A DNA stretch of 64,000 nucleotides from Anadara kagoshimensis (lineage: Eukaryota; Mollusca; Bivalvia; Arcoida; Arcidae), in the NCBI GenBank assembly GCA_021292105.1, contig CM037874.1:35328185-35392184 (forward strand). Direction: 5' to 3'. Within the stretch, counting starts at the first letter, position 1, and every line of letters begins with the position of its first letter. Positions 29,101 to 37,773 of this stretch are shown here, in pieces. Position numbers and translations under genes: made by a program. The notes below the pieces were generated by a model, which saw only the letters and a program-made list of their open reading frames with translations, ran no database searches and was not told the origin of the DNA.

Positions 29101-32100
29101 TCATTTGAAGACATTTCTTAGCTATAAAAATGTCAAATTATTTTTCTCCATTTGTATACTAAATAACACAACAAGGTCAGTTCAGCAGATGGTATGAAAG
29201 TTAAAATCATAGTTAAAAACATTTTTTTTGTTATATAAATAACAAACCATTTCATTTTTATCCTTCTACACTACATGACATTAATACAAATCAGTACATA
29301 TTTCTACACCTTTATCCCATACATACACACACTCACACCCAACACTTCATCATCATCATAAAATTTTTTAAACCCAAATTAAAAAAAAAATTAATCCATG
29401 ATTTCTGAACGTAGATTGGAAATTTGATGATTAGTAAACCAGAAAATTTAAATATGTAAAGTAAATAGATATATTTCCTTGCCAACCTGCTTGTTTACTG
29501 TAAACATATTTATTTTTCATGGTGTACTAATTTTTAGCTTATTTTGCGGTTGTTTGTTTTGTGCAAAAATTGTTACCAAGAGAAAATTATATTATGCGTA
29601 ATGTGTCTATATAGTGCATATTTAAAAAACACAAAATTTAACTACGTAGATATGTCTTAATTTCATATACCTCGAAATTTAATACACATTAAATTTTTTA
29701 AATTAAATATATTGACAGTATTGTATACATGTTGTTACCATGGTAATTATTGTATTATCGTGGTAATTGTTGTGTAAAGATGGTAATTATTTTGTTACCT
29801 CCTCACTATTTTACAGGAATTAGACTACTGCAGAAGTGTGGTATTGTCAGTCACAGATCCAGAGGGTGTCAGAACCATTATGGAAGAACTTCTATCAGCT
29901 GCCAATACTCCCTCTGCAGACTTGTGTAGTTCTGCTGTTACAATTCTACATGCGTTCTGTGAAGGAACATCAGCTGACTATTCTGATTACCTCCCCCAGC
30001 TTTTCAGAGGACTTATTGGATTGTTTGTTAGAAGTGATGAGAAAGTTTTACATGCCAGCTGGAATTGTCTAAATGCAGTAACCAAGGTAAACTATAAGCA
30101 TCCTTGATTTCCACATTTTTAAAATTTTAGTTCACCCGATTGACCATCACTACTTTTAGGGGGATTTTCTGTGGTAAATTTTAATTATTTTTCTCAAAAG
30201 AAAACTTCCTGTATTCTGTTGTAACGCATGTTTTACGTTATATACACATATTTATATTAAGAAGCTAGAATTTATTATTTCGCCAAAAGTAAGTGGGGCA
30301 CTTAGTGTTTGCTCCGTTTCTTGCGTAAACATTTTGTCCAGGTCTTTTCTCAACAACAACATTGAATTTAACAAATCCTTATGAAACTTCACAAGAACAA
30401 TGTTATGGTGATGTAGGCATGCCATTGATTATTCATACTTTGATCATGCAGATGGTTGGGATTTTTAGTTGGGGTTCATTTTTGAAATGACATCCCATTT
30501 CAGTTATAACTTGTTTTTTTTTTTATAGAAACTTGATGTATCTGAGATGTTACAACACATAGCTGATGTTAAACTGGCTATGAGGTATGCTACATCTGAC
30601 TTCAAAGGTAAAGAACTTCCAGGATTCAGTCTACCAAAGAAGGTAAGTGTGACATAAAAAAAAACCCACTAAACATTAAGTGTTGTTTGTTGCATTCAAA
30701 ACATGTCCAAATCAATAATTTACAGCCCTGTCAGTAAATTTTGAAGTAAACGACAAATTTGTTTTAAGTAGACAGCAAATATGGAGTAATATACATTGTA
30801 TATTGTAAAAAATGTTTTGAAACGTAAACTTAGTGGAAGTATGCAACAAATTTAATCCAAATCCAAAATAGTAGAAAATTTTCATTGCCTTACAAGCTTT
30901 ATTGAAACCACTGAGTGACAAAGATGGTTCCATTAAACATTTGATATTCATGGGGTAAAATTTTGTGATTATTTATGTAAATAAAAAAATGTTTTGAGAC
31001 AATTTTTGGGTGAGGTAGATATGTCATTGGCTATTTGTATTTGATCACACACATGCTTTGGGTTTGTTTTGCAGATGCTTTTGAATTGACTCCCTATTTT
31101 AGTCATAACTTGTTATTTCAGGGTATTGCTCCAATTTTGCCAATATTCAGAGAAGGAGTACTAAGTGGATCACAAGACGTAAAAGAACAGGCAGCCATTG
31201 GACTGGGAGAACTAATTAACCTTACTAGTCCTGAAGGATTGAAATCATCTGTTGTTGCAATAACTGGTCCCTTGATTCGTATCCTTGGAGACAGATTTAC
31301 CTGGAATGTCAAAGTCGCTGTTTTGGAGACTTTAACCATTTTGTTAGGCAAGGTCAGTATTCATTTTAAACATTTCATTTGCAACATGCAAGATTGAAAA
31401 TGTTAACAAAGAAAGATTGTCAATAATCATAAGATGTTTACATTGGATTAATCAGTGTACTATGTGATACTTCATAACATTCGTGCGGAAAATTATTTTC
31501 ATTAAATATTGAATCTTATACGTTCATGTTTTCCCATAAAAAATATGTTTGTCTAATAATTTGCAGCATTAACTTTTTCCAAATTATTCAGCTCAAATGT
31601 TAAAGAGTATCCTTTGGTTTCTCTGATAAATTCAAATAAGTATTGATAATTCAAACGAAATATTGACATCAGTTTGTTTTGGTTACGGTGGAAAGCCAAC
31701 ATATTTATTTTCAAGGTGTACTAATTTTTGCTTCTTTTGTGGAAAATAAACACCAAGCAGAATTTATATGTGCTTATTGTGCATATTTCAAAAAGCAAAA
31801 ATTGAACTACACGGATATATCTAATTATCCTATACAGCGAAAACACAATACATGTGAAATTAAAGATGTTTACAGTATATTGAATGAGATTTTAATATAA
31901 GAAAAAAGTTGTTGAGTCAGAACCAGATGCCTTTCAACATTCTTATTTTAGGTCGAATCTTAAACATAACAACTCGACGTACAATGGTGGGGGAGGAGAT
32001 TTGGGATTTGTCTTTTAAGAGACTGCACCAGTTTGGTTTTACAGATTTAATTTGATTACACATATACATGTATATTTAAATTTCTTATTTATTTAGGTTG

Positions 32101-35100
32101 GAGCATTGTTAAAACCATTCTTGCCACAGTTACAGACAACATTTCTGAAAGCTTTGAATGATCCACAGCGGTCGGTCAGATTAAAGGCTGCCTCGGCTTT
32201 AGGGAAGTTAATAGTTATCCACATGAGGGTGGATCCTTTGTTTACAGAACTTCATAATGGAATTAAGAATGCCGCAGATACTAGTGTCAGGTGAGAGTTT
32301 GTTTGAACTTCAAGTAGACTATACTCCAGGCCCCGGTTTCACAATCCATCCTTAGCTTAGATTTTCCTTAACTTAAATCTGATAAAATTTCAAATCTTCA
32401 TAATTTTGTTGTTTTTTTGGATATTGAGGAATTTAAGATGTCATTATTATACTACTAGATTTAAACATTTGCATTTAGTTTTGACAATAATATTCATCAG
32501 TAGTTCCAAAAATAGCTAACCAAATTTTGCTTAATTTAAGTTAAGGAAAATCTTAGCTAAAGAATGATTGTGAAACCGGTCCCAGCTTTACCATGTGTAA
32601 ATTTGCATAAGCAATGTTTCAACAAAGTTAACAAAGAACTAGTCAACATAAAGATGGCGACATGTCGTGTTATTTATCTCAACGTTTTATTTTACTATAT
32701 CACAACTTTCCGTCATATTATATCTACTTGTCATGGTATTAAGTCAACATGTCTAGATAATTTTATGTCGACCGAAATTATCTGGATGTCAGAAATAAGC
32801 CACCATACTAGAAAATTGTTTCTCAAGGAAATTACTTTAGTGCATACATTTAGTTTATTAAGTTAAGCTTTCACAGCCATATACTGCAAATACTTCAATA
32901 TTTCAATTTTATGAATGAAATTTCACATGATAATCATAATGAAACCTATGGCAAAATTCATTATAACTTTTCCCTGAAGTTGCACTTAGTGCATAAATAA
33001 AAATGTCTGCAGTTGATTGTAGCAATTCATTATAATTAATATCAGGTTACTTGAATGATTTGTTCTTGTTACTAGGGATACTATGCTACAAGCTTTAAGG
33101 TTATGTTTGAATGGTGCTGGTAAGAAAATGTCGGAGGCATTGAGGAAGCAGATCATGGCGACTTTACAAGGCATGCTGGGAATACAGGAAGACTCCACCA
33201 GATCAGTGTCATCTGGATGTTTAGGATCACTATGTTCATCAATGTCAGAGGAAGAACTTGCAGATACACTGATACAGCATCTTCTAGGTACAGTCATAAC
33301 TTGTTATCTCAAAATTCACGGGAGGAAGAAAAATACTTTGACTTATCCAAATTTTGACTTAACAGAAGTCAGGGGTTAGGTGTTTTCCAAACAAACGGAT
33401 GTAATTGAAGTTTTTGTATCTTAAGTTGTACTGTATGTTACCAGGAATCTGTTAAAGCAGATTAAATGTTGATTATATATACATGTTAAAGATTTATTTT
33501 TTGATTGAATGGGTTCTTTTGCCACCATCCCTGAACTGACAACATAAAAGTGAAAGAATTTTGTTGCCTCGTAAAACACCCTACTCAATATACATGTTAT
33601 TTTTCGCATACATTCAGTTGATCAAATTTTTACTGTAACAAACCATCAAAGTTTGGCTAAATAAAAAAAGGAATTACAAGTGTATGTACATTACATGTTT
33701 ACATGTATAATAATAAATACATATACAGAAAAAAGGAGCCAGAAATATTTGTCTCAGCACTTATCTATATTGATTGATTGAATGATTGATCGATTGAATG
33801 ATTTATTGATTGAATGATTTATAGATTGATTGTTTGATATTACAGATAATGATACAAGTGTTGACTGGATGCTTCGTCAGGGAAGAAGTATTGCTCTCTA
33901 TGTAGCCCTAAAAGAATCACCGGACGCAATCTGGAAGCCAAGTTTTCAACAGAGTATTATCAATGTAACAACTACATTGACTGGATCTGATAGGGTAATT
34001 ATAAATCATGTGACAACTTATAAATCATGTGACCACATTGACTGGATCTGATAGGGTAATTATAAATCATATGACAACTTATAAATCATGTGACCACATT
34101 GACTGGATCTGATAGGGCAATGATATAGGAAGCATGACAGATATGCAAATATTCAATATAAAGGAAAAACATGTTGGTTAAAAATAGAAAAAAGTCCTGG
34201 TGGAAGAATTTTATTTTCTAGTTGTAGCATGGGGTTATTGGATGAAATTGCCTTGTTAAAAAATTCTAGAAAGTGTTATCCAAATTAGAATTTCAATTTA
34301 ATATTGAAAAATATGTCTTGACAACAATAAGATCTCATAATAATACAACGTTTGACATTGGTATTTTAATGATGTTAGAAAAAAAAAAAAATAAACTTAC
34401 TACATTGATATCTTAATGACAAGAATTCGTTTTGCTTCATTTCTACCCTCTACCTGCCTCCCCCAATAACTTTATGGTTTTCAGTATAAATTCCCTCGAT
34501 TTATCCCCAGACCTCTTTATAACATCAAAATTTTCCTGAACAAAGAGTGATACTGCATCTATGTTTTACTTTAATATGACGATTTTGTATTGTATTTCAG
34601 ATTCCGTTATGTCTTTGTGGATTTAGGTCGCTGGGTTATTTATTAAAACATCAGATAGCTATAGATGAAGTAGACACCAGCTTGGTTACATTACTAGTCA
34701 AGGTAAGTCTAATACATCAGCGAAGCTTCACTACAGTCGTACTGCTGATAGCATAACACCAAGCTTTCAAAAGCATCATATTTAGATAGCTTTATGTGGT
34801 AAACCTGCCAGTCGAGGTAGCTAATGTGATACGACTGACAATAGCATCACATCAAGGTAGCCTTATTTGATCTAACTGCCAGTTAGATGGTCAATGGTAG
34901 TCAATGGTTCTTAATTTAGCCAATGACTGTCAATAATGTTATTCTGACACATCCATTTTTCGATTCAGATCAAGCTAAGGCCATAAATTAAATTTCCCTA
35001 TCTTGTATCATGATTGCTAATAGATTTTATAAACATTATACATCAGGTGCAAGTGCCTGTGACAAATGCCAAAGGTGTTTGGCAATAGCTTTTTGATCAT

Positions 35101-36487
35101 GCTATGTTGTCCTTCTGATAGTTCTTGGATTCAGTCATGATGTAACATTTTGTAATTTGTCTTTCAGGGCATGAAGGTAGATTCAAATGATGTTAAACAG
35201 TTGGTGACACAAGTTATAACGTATTTAGCCAATACTGCATCCAAAGAACTGTCAGCAGCTTGTATCAAGATATTAGTTCCCCCGCTGGTGATGGGAACTA
35301 AGGAGAAAAATACCATAGTTAAATCTAACAGTGAATTTGCTCTTGTAGCAGTACTTAGACTAAGACAGGGAGATGCTGTTTTATCGGTAAGTATCTATAT
35401 ATAGCTCACATCACTACCGTTGCTAACAACAACAACAAATCAACAATTTAGCCTCAGAAAGTAAAAAAAATAGGATTACTTTGGCGTAGGGATTAAAATG
35501 TCTCTGTGTGTCATCCATAATAAGATGATGTCATTGAGAGCCAATCCATTCGTGCAAACGTAGTAGAAAAATTTGACTAATCAAAATGCTTGAAATAATG
35601 GAGAATTGAATTATCATCTATCCTTATATATCAACTTTATATAATCTCTAAATTACACGATGGATGTGTCTGTTTGAATATTCAAATTCAAGGTCAAACT
35701 TGACACACTATGTAACCATAATTTATCTTCCATCTTCCTATGTTTGAGATAGAGATTTCCACTTGAATACACGATGGTAGAAATTTCTATCTTCACCTCC
35801 ACGTGCGGCTTTCAGTGACGTCACAATCAAAGGACAATTGAATGGTGTCATATCATGGAGACATGACGTCGTCTTGCGGGAAAATGACACCTGAGTCTCC
35901 AAAATTTAGAAATTTTCACTGCATTCCAAATGCTTATTTTGGGAGATTAGAATAAATGGCTTTGTTTTCTAGTTTATACATTTTGTTTAAACCAAAATCA
36001 GGCACATTCTGTCCGATGGTCATATTTATATAAAACGTTAAATAACAAAGTTAGATTTGCAAAGATGGCGTCGATGTCGATGTGACTGATACTTCAAGCA
36101 AACAATTGTCATCTAAATGGAAGAAAAAGAATCAATCATGAGTTTATCCATGTAGGATAGGGAAATCTCACCCTCGGGGTTGAATATTTCTGTCAGAGAC
36201 TCGGCAAGCCTCATCTCCGGCCATTGTTTATTTACATTATTTATAATTGACTCTACTGAGTACCTCAAGGTATCCAAAACTAGTACCTTGGAGGAATTGG
36301 TTTTTCCTACTATACATGTGTAAGCTTTATATAATTGTTTCTTCCTATCAAATTTCAGGCAACCTTGTCACAGTTGGATGTTGGAATGAAAGACTCCTTA
36401 AATGAAGTTGTAACAAAGTCACTAAACAAAATATGTAAACAGCCAGAAACAGCCCAAGAGGAGATTGACGACACGGTCCTCAAATAA
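679..36487 (+). CDS. GCN1: GCN1, activator of the eIF2-alpha kinase GCN2 (5'-partial, 38 exons)
   Basis: GCN1 is a cytoplasmic HEAT-repeat scaffold that binds collided ribosomes and, with GCN20/ABCF3, delivers uncharged tRNA signals to GCN2. Exons (all AG/GT flanked): 679-831, 1636-1804, 2406-2565, 3986-4172, 5204-5328, 6087-6265, 7365-7461, 7894-8010, 8483-8675, 9727-10052, 10769-10993, 12888-13015, 13794-13985, 14574-14810, 15324-15518, 16434-16680, 17269-17390, 18111-18225, 18995-19174, 19339-19559, 19980-20187, 21187-21383, 21958-22147, 23032-23102, 23748-23961, 24732-24896, 25568-25729, 27300-27392, 28926-29069, 29817-30086, 30529-30642, 31122-31352, 32097-32290, 33076-33287, 33846-33994, 34601-34702, 35168-35386, 36359-36487. 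The translation tracks remembered human GCN1 without gaps, from about residue 455 to the C-terminus. Landmarks are [15 protein letters not shown] HEAT motifs, [43 protein letters not shown] and [13 protein letters not shown]. The most conserved central part (exons 14-28) is the eEF3-like HEAT region, and exons near the 3' end should hold the GCN2 RWD-binding region. Upstream exons lie outside the window. Frame breaks are described at exons 13 and 25. Confidence 0.96.
890..1172 (+). mobile_element. SINE family 2 copy lacking the tRNA head
   Basis: It begins in the body (acccaagacttggaaagtgg) and runs to 'gggacgttaaacaccattac' and a tcactcac tail. The promoter boxes are missing, so it is a truncated insertion or a decayed copy. 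Confidence 0.75.
3251..3793. mobile_element. Foldback DNA element in GCN1 intron 3
   Basis: The ends are inverted copies of tttacttacatgagccgagt. Inside, gggtgggtgtttacaatggt is mirrored by accattgtaaacacccaccc. It is about 540 bp with no coding capacity, and its superfamily is not clear. Confidence 0.85.
4204..4460. mobile_element. MITE family M3, copy 1
   Basis: The inverted ends are ggccccagtttcacaatcat and atgattgtgaaaccgggac. It shares about 85% with copy 2 at 32,327. It lies directly after exon 4. Confidence 0.85.
4909..5102 (+). mobile_element. SINE family 1 copy
   Basis: It has a diverged A box (agtggccaagtgatg), the B box GGTTCAAATCC, and the body motif gttgatggttttctctgggc. It lies in GCN1 intron 4, just before exon 5. 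Confidence 0.75.
5760..5831. repeat. (AG)n microsatellite
   Basis: About 72 bp of alternating AG with a single GATGAG interruption lie in GCN1 intron 5. Confidence 0.98.
5945..6104 (+). repeat. 54-bp tandem triplicate containing a splice acceptor
   Basis: There are three head-to-tail units. Each has an AT-rich tract, a pyrimidine-rich stretch with (t/c)aacag, and then the first bases of exon 6 (tgtgaacaatgctttatca). The period is exactly 54 bp. The first two carry cttaacag|aatg and the functional third carries ctcaacag|agtg. Confidence 0.93.
6087..6265 (+). CDS. GCN1: GCN1 exon 6, flanked by tandem copies of its own splice sites
   Basis: The exon encodes [17 protein letters not shown] onward to [10 protein letters not shown], matching the human segment that ends GELYDKSIIQ. 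The acceptor AG at 6085-6086 is the third of three near-identical 54-bp units (acceptors at 5978, 6032 and 6086). The donor at 6266 is followed by decayed copies of the exon end plus intron start. Using either upstream acceptor in the known phase gives a stop after about ten codons, so only the third yields GCN1. Confidence 0.92.
6231..6765 (+). repeat. Degenerate tandem copies of the exon 6 end plus donor region
   Basis: The segment gatggagaactgtatgat through the donor and the downstream 'cagttagcatg...ttttgtcaag' recurs at about 6367-6455, 6502-6596 and 6647-6765, with growing divergence. The copy at about 6502 keeps the exon end and a gaaag|gttggt donor. The others are decayed. These copies are intronic and have no acceptor that would make them exons. 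Confidence 0.75.
7603..7860 (+). mobile_element. tRNA-derived SINE, family 2
   Basis: The A-box-like tagctcagttgatagagtg and B box GGTTCAAACCC (7650-7660) are followed by 'aaaataggtagtgactgttc', 'tttagaaatgaaagtcactg' and 'gttttagtgcactgcaa'-like sequence. It occupies most of GCN1 intron 7. Confidence 0.85.
8132..8168. repeat. Poly(A) run
   Basis: About 37 A in GCN1 intron 8, within sequence resembling the 'acagtaaaacttgttataat' repeat seen also near 7,083, 18,238 and 21,386. Confidence 0.95.
10223..10420 (+). mobile_element. SINE family 1 copy, tail partly repeated
   Basis: The body motif ttctccaggcactccagttt with tcctccaccatccatgaact is followed by a second partial copy (cttgctgaaggttggtggtt) and a short 'gatacaagtgaaagaat' triplicate at about 10,456-10,514. 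Confidence 0.7.
10994..12577 (+). other. GCN1 intron 11, mostly unassigned
   Basis: Between exon 11 and the MITE at 12,578 there is AT-rich sequence with A runs (about 11,090 and 11,399). No exon or clear element was found. Confidence 0.6.
12578..12793. mobile_element. MITE with tactgtaaac termini (family M1)
   Basis: The 216-bp element has terminal inverted repeats tactgtaaac/gtttacagta and inner complementary tracts (tattttcgcggtataggaaa and ttcgcttattttgtggtcat on the other strand). Related copies lie at about 27,008-27,240, 29,493-29,725, 31,670-31,880 and 38,060-38,272. Confidence 0.8.
13375..13742. mobile_element. Foldback element next to the GCN1 exon 13 acceptor
   Basis: The inverted ends are tgaggccaaaaaaaaaatat with gtgagtttactgtcac, against gtgaccgtaaacacacatat with tttggcctga. 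The element is about 370 bp and ends 51 bp before exon 13. Its core is GC-richer than the surrounding intron. Confidence 0.8.
13794..13985 (+). CDS. GCN1: GCN1 exon 13, 3' end out of phase with exon 14
   Basis: The exon encodes [21 protein letters not shown] through FENMRKNF. The only good donor (at|gtatgc, 13986) leaves phase 2, whereas exon 14 (acceptor at 14573) must be read in phase 0 as [12 protein letters not shown]. Direct joining gives an early stop. One missing T in the run at 13981-13983 would give NFY|MPPP, which matches the human spacing (KLYRPPP) exactly, so a one-base deletion is the simplest reading. The alternative is a 19-nt micro-exon at 14519-14537. Confidence 0.8.
14519..14537 (+). 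other. Candidate 19-nt micro-exon (alternative explanation)
   Basis: The block is bounded by tttacag and a consensus gtaagt donor. Inserted between exons 13 and 14 it restores the frame (2 + 19 nt gives phase 0) and adds ISNNGPC. Against it, the intron it would leave before exon 14 is only 36 nt, and the family has no insert at this position. I favour a sequence error in exon 13. Confidence 0.25.
15032..15252 (+). mobile_element. tRNA-derived SINE, family 1 (best-preserved copy)
   Basis: The A box TGGCCTAGTGG (15036-15046) and B box GGTTCGAAGCC (15090-15100) both match consensus. The body has 'agtgtgaaaagtttgt' and 'actgactgcctcaatataa'-type sequence and ends in ggggtttaaaacaccatcac. The cloverleaf is incomplete, so it is not a tRNA gene. 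Confidence 0.85.
16987..17150 (+). mobile_element. SINE family 1 copy, degraded
   Basis: The head 'actctgtggctgaatgatgc', a B-box-like gtttgaatcc and the tail 'gactggggctaaaatc' mark the copy. The middle is shortened. Confidence 0.6.
17461..17695 (+). mobile_element. SINE family 1 copy
   Basis: The head cagtggccaattggtctaaa is followed by B box GGTTCCAATCC, the body 'agtgtgagaaaatttgtcag', 'tcctctaccatccctgaact' and the tail 'aatcttgacttgggcataaa'. Confidence 0.8.
18430..18770. mobile_element. Hairpin-ended repeat fragment in GCN1 intron 18
   Basis: It opens with the palindrome tagctcacctga/tcaggtgagcta and contains two units with 'ggggtttcagccttgc' and 'agtaaaatctttagaaaaag'. It is related by its terminus to the insertion at 46,254. 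Confidence 0.6.
20223..20520 (+). mobile_element. SINE family 2 copy
   Basis: The head gtagcttagttggtagagtg, B-box-like gagtttgaacctc and body 'ataggtagtgaatgttgttt' are present, with a tail ending 'tgacagggatgtaaaaaccc'. Confidence 0.8.
22175..22475 (+). mobile_element. SINE family 1 copy with body duplicated
   Basis: The head gcctcggtggcaaggtgctt is intact. The body segment 'aggtcag(c/t)aaatttctct' to 'aaaaaaatct' occurs twice (about 22,278-22,352 and 22,381-22,460), an internal tandem duplication. Confidence 0.75.
23482..23700 (+). mobile_element. SINE family 1 copy
   Basis: The head cagcactcagtggtctataa is followed by 'ttagaatcctacacgagtca', 'aagtttgtcagtttccttgc' and 'tccaggcactccagattcct'. 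It ends about 50 bp before exon 25. Confidence 0.75.
23748..23961 (+). CDS. GCN1: GCN1 exon 25 with two apparent single-base deletions
   Basis: The exon encodes [16 protein letters not shown] in one frame, then [19 protein letters not shown] to DKRQ in another. Both halves match human GCN1 ([19 protein letters not shown]), so one base is missing after 23796. A second base is needed at the acceptor (23747/23748), because exon 24 ends in phase 0 with SSQK and the first frame needs one extra nucleotide. The exon is 214 nt; 216 would keep the frame. No other exon of the gene is internally broken, so assembly error is likelier than a pseudogene. Confidence 0.88.
24066..24317. mobile_element. MITE family M2 (tacagtc(a/c)aac ends), copy 1
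   Basis: The ends are tacagtcaaatctgtcttta and ggcaggttggactgta, with an internal duplication of 'gttgggataaaaatcct'/'ttttaaaagcaggtggt'. Other copies lie at 37,273-37,380 and 44,861-45,040. TA at the ends suggests a Tc1/mariner-type relative. Confidence 0.75.
25098..25320 (+). mobile_element. tRNA-derived SINE, family 3
   Basis: The head gtagctcagttggtgaagtg and B box GGTTCAAATCC (25149-25159) are followed by an unrelated body (aggataatgaaccagtagga, 'gtgctagtacaaagcagaca'). Body fragments also lie near 17,750-17,925 and 2,060-2,110. The acceptor stem does not pair, so it is not a functional tRNA gene. Confidence 0.7.
26008..26780. mobile_element. hAT-like foldback element, 773 bp
   Basis: The terminal repeats are cagtgtgtgccaaac and gtttggcacacactg. 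Flanking octamers tcattgtt/ttgttgtt agree at 6 of 8 positions. Inside, ggaggggcgaccatggttgc and the tract around tttaaattattattgtgtgc are mirrored, so most of the element can fold back. It has no transposase. Confidence 0.8.
26826..26950 (-). mobile_element. SINE family 2 body fragment
   Basis: On the minus strand it reads agggtttgaccaagacttca and 'catttagaaatgaaagcctt'. No promoter boxes remain. Confidence 0.6.
27393..28925 (+). other. GCN1 intron 28, unassigned
   Basis: A block at about 27,780-28,110 has higher GC and an open frame on the minus strand (82 codons), suggesting an old transposon fragment that I cannot name. The rest is AT-rich without recognised features. Confidence 0.5.
29493..29725. 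mobile_element. MITE family M1 copy
   Basis: It begins tttactgtaaacatatttat and carries 'catggtgtactaatttttag'. The right end is decayed. Confidence 0.6.
31670..31880. mobile_element. MITE family M1 copy
   Basis: The interior 'caaggtgtactaatttttgc' and right end 'agatgtttacagtatatt' match family M1. The left end is altered. Confidence 0.6.
32327..32583. mobile_element. MITE family M3, copy 2
   Basis: The ends are ggccccggtttcacaatcca and atgattgtgaaaccggtccc, with the same interior as copy 1 (aaacatttgcatttagtttt). It lies just after exon 33. Confidence 0.85.
33768..33838. repeat. GATT/GAAT-type simple repeat before exon 35
   Basis: Imperfect attgattgaatgatt units end just before the exon 35 acceptor and form part of its upstream tract. 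Confidence 0.85.
33846..33994 (+). CDS. GCN1: GCN1 exon 35, with its donor end tandemly repeated
   Basis: The exon encodes [20 protein letters not shown] to TLTGSDR and joins in phase to [15 protein letters not shown]. Its last 21 bp plus the first 40 bp of the intron are repeated at 61-bp intervals (33974, 34035, 34096). The second donor (34056) is intact as agg|gtaatt; the third is changed to agg|gcaatg. Using donor 2 would add 61 nt and meet a TGA stop. Confidence 0.93.
33974..34136 (+). repeat. 61-bp triplicate spanning the exon 35 donor
   Basis: Three copies begin acattgactggatctgatag, at a 61-bp period. Copy 1 is the real exon/intron boundary and copies 2 and 3 lie in the intron. Confidence 0.93.
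35400..36358 (+). other. Last GCN1 intron
   Basis: It contains an isolated perfect CRE (35816-35823) in a context, gtgacgtcacaatcaa, shared with the satellite unit over 16 bp. It also has a half-copy of the palindromic MITE arm near 36,157. No exon is seen. Confidence 0.5.
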
Positions 36488-36511
36488 TATATTGTTTAAT
36501 TTTACAGAATT

Positions 36512-36517
36512 AATAAA
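36512..36517 (+). terminator. GCN1 poly(A) signal candidate
   Basis: AATAAA lies 25 bp after the GCN1 stop codon. Other AATAAA hexamers occur further downstream (for example near 38,423), so the 3' UTR could be longer. Confidence 0.5.
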
Positions 36518-36878
36518 ACAATAATATTGTGCTTCAGCATTGTTGAAATATGTGTGAACTTTTAATTTATAAGCTGTTGTTTATAAAGGTGTTATAGAAT
36601 TGAAATTGAAGACAGTTAAAGATATACATGGACATGTAAGTGGGATCCAGAGCTCAAACTAAAAATAACAAATAGTGCAAATACGACTTTTGCTGTTTCT
36701 AGAATGTTTATCAATTAAATCAGTCGTGTCTGATGCAGTGAAAAAAGGAAATATTTAAATATACAATGTATATTTATAAGTTATGTCAGCCATGTTATAA
36801 ATCTAAATGTGTCTTTGTGACAATAACAAAGAGAATAATGAGTTGACATGTTTATCATTAAGATATGCACGTCAGATA

Positions 36879-37125
36879 TATCCCATAATGCATTGATAAT
36901 TCCCACTGTGCATCTGAATTATTATGACTCACACAGTGCATATGAAAATAGGATCGACAAATTGTAAATATACTGTTTCCCCATAATGCATCAGAAATAT
37001 TGTTTCCCACAGTGCACAAAATATGATTTTCACATGGTAAATATGCATTATGTTTCCCATAATGCATCAGAAGATTTGATATTTCCCACAATGCATTAAG
37101 TATATTTTCCATAATGCATCAGAAA
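36879..37125. repeat. Cluster of Staf/ZNF143-like motifs after GCN1
   Basis: About eight near-copies of CCCA(t/c)AATGCAT occur, with variants such as cccacagtgca. The copies at 37054-37069 and 37083-37098 fit the Staf consensus YWCCCRNMATSCMYYR at all 16 positions. Spacing is irregular (about 20-50 bp), so this is a degenerate minisatellite or a site cluster. Confidence 0.7.
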
Positions 37126-37272
37126 ATTATATTTTTTAATTTTGTTAATTTAAAAAGCTGATTATAATTCATGAGAGCATATAAGAAATATCCACTCACA
37201 ATATGATTTGAATTGTAATTTCCAAATTATTTGTAAAACATTTCAAAATGTATAACTTTTAATTTTTTGTTG

Positions 37273-37380
37273 TACAGTCCAACTTGCCTTAAAGGACACC
37301 TCTATAAAAGGGCCACATGCCCGTAAAGGCGACTTTTACTGGTTCCTTTGGGTGGCCTTTAAAGACAGGTTTGACTGTAT
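37273..37380. mobile_element. MITE family M2, short copy
   Basis: The 108-bp copy has ends tacagtccaacttgccttaa and gacaggtttgactgta. Confidence 0.8.
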
Positions 37381-37671
37381 TTTGAACATCATCATACTTA
37401 CTAATCAAAGTTTGGTAATTTGAAGTGTGGCTAAAGTATTAAATTGTAAACTGTTGTTTTGTTCGCCTCACCTGGCAAATTTCTGCCACAAGGTGGAACT
37501 CGAGATTTGACTTTTCCAGTGTCTGTGTCAGCCGTGGTGCTAATTTTGTTGTATGGTTATGTTTATTCAAAGCCAAGGCTTATAGTGATAATAAGAGTGA
37601 GACTTTCTTTTATACACCCCACCTGTTAAATTCCAAGTTGAAATGAAATTTTTGAGAAAAAAAACAATTTT

Positions 37672-37773
37672 CCAAGAAATGTTTAAAATTGCTTGATTCT
37701 TGCATCAAGAAATGTTTAAAATTGCTTGGTTCTTGCATCAAGAAATGATTAAAATTGCTTGATTCTTGCATTT
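37672..37773. repeat. 33-bp tandem triplicate, intergenic
   Basis: Three copies of caagaaatgtttaaaattgc plus ttgattcttgcat, with one or two changes each. Confidence 0.9.

Noticed and set aside
679-36487. Reading GCN1 as a pseudogene because of the frame breaks
   Set aside because: All introns are intact, 36 or more exons are open and strongly conserved, and the three missing bases sit in or next to homopolymer runs.
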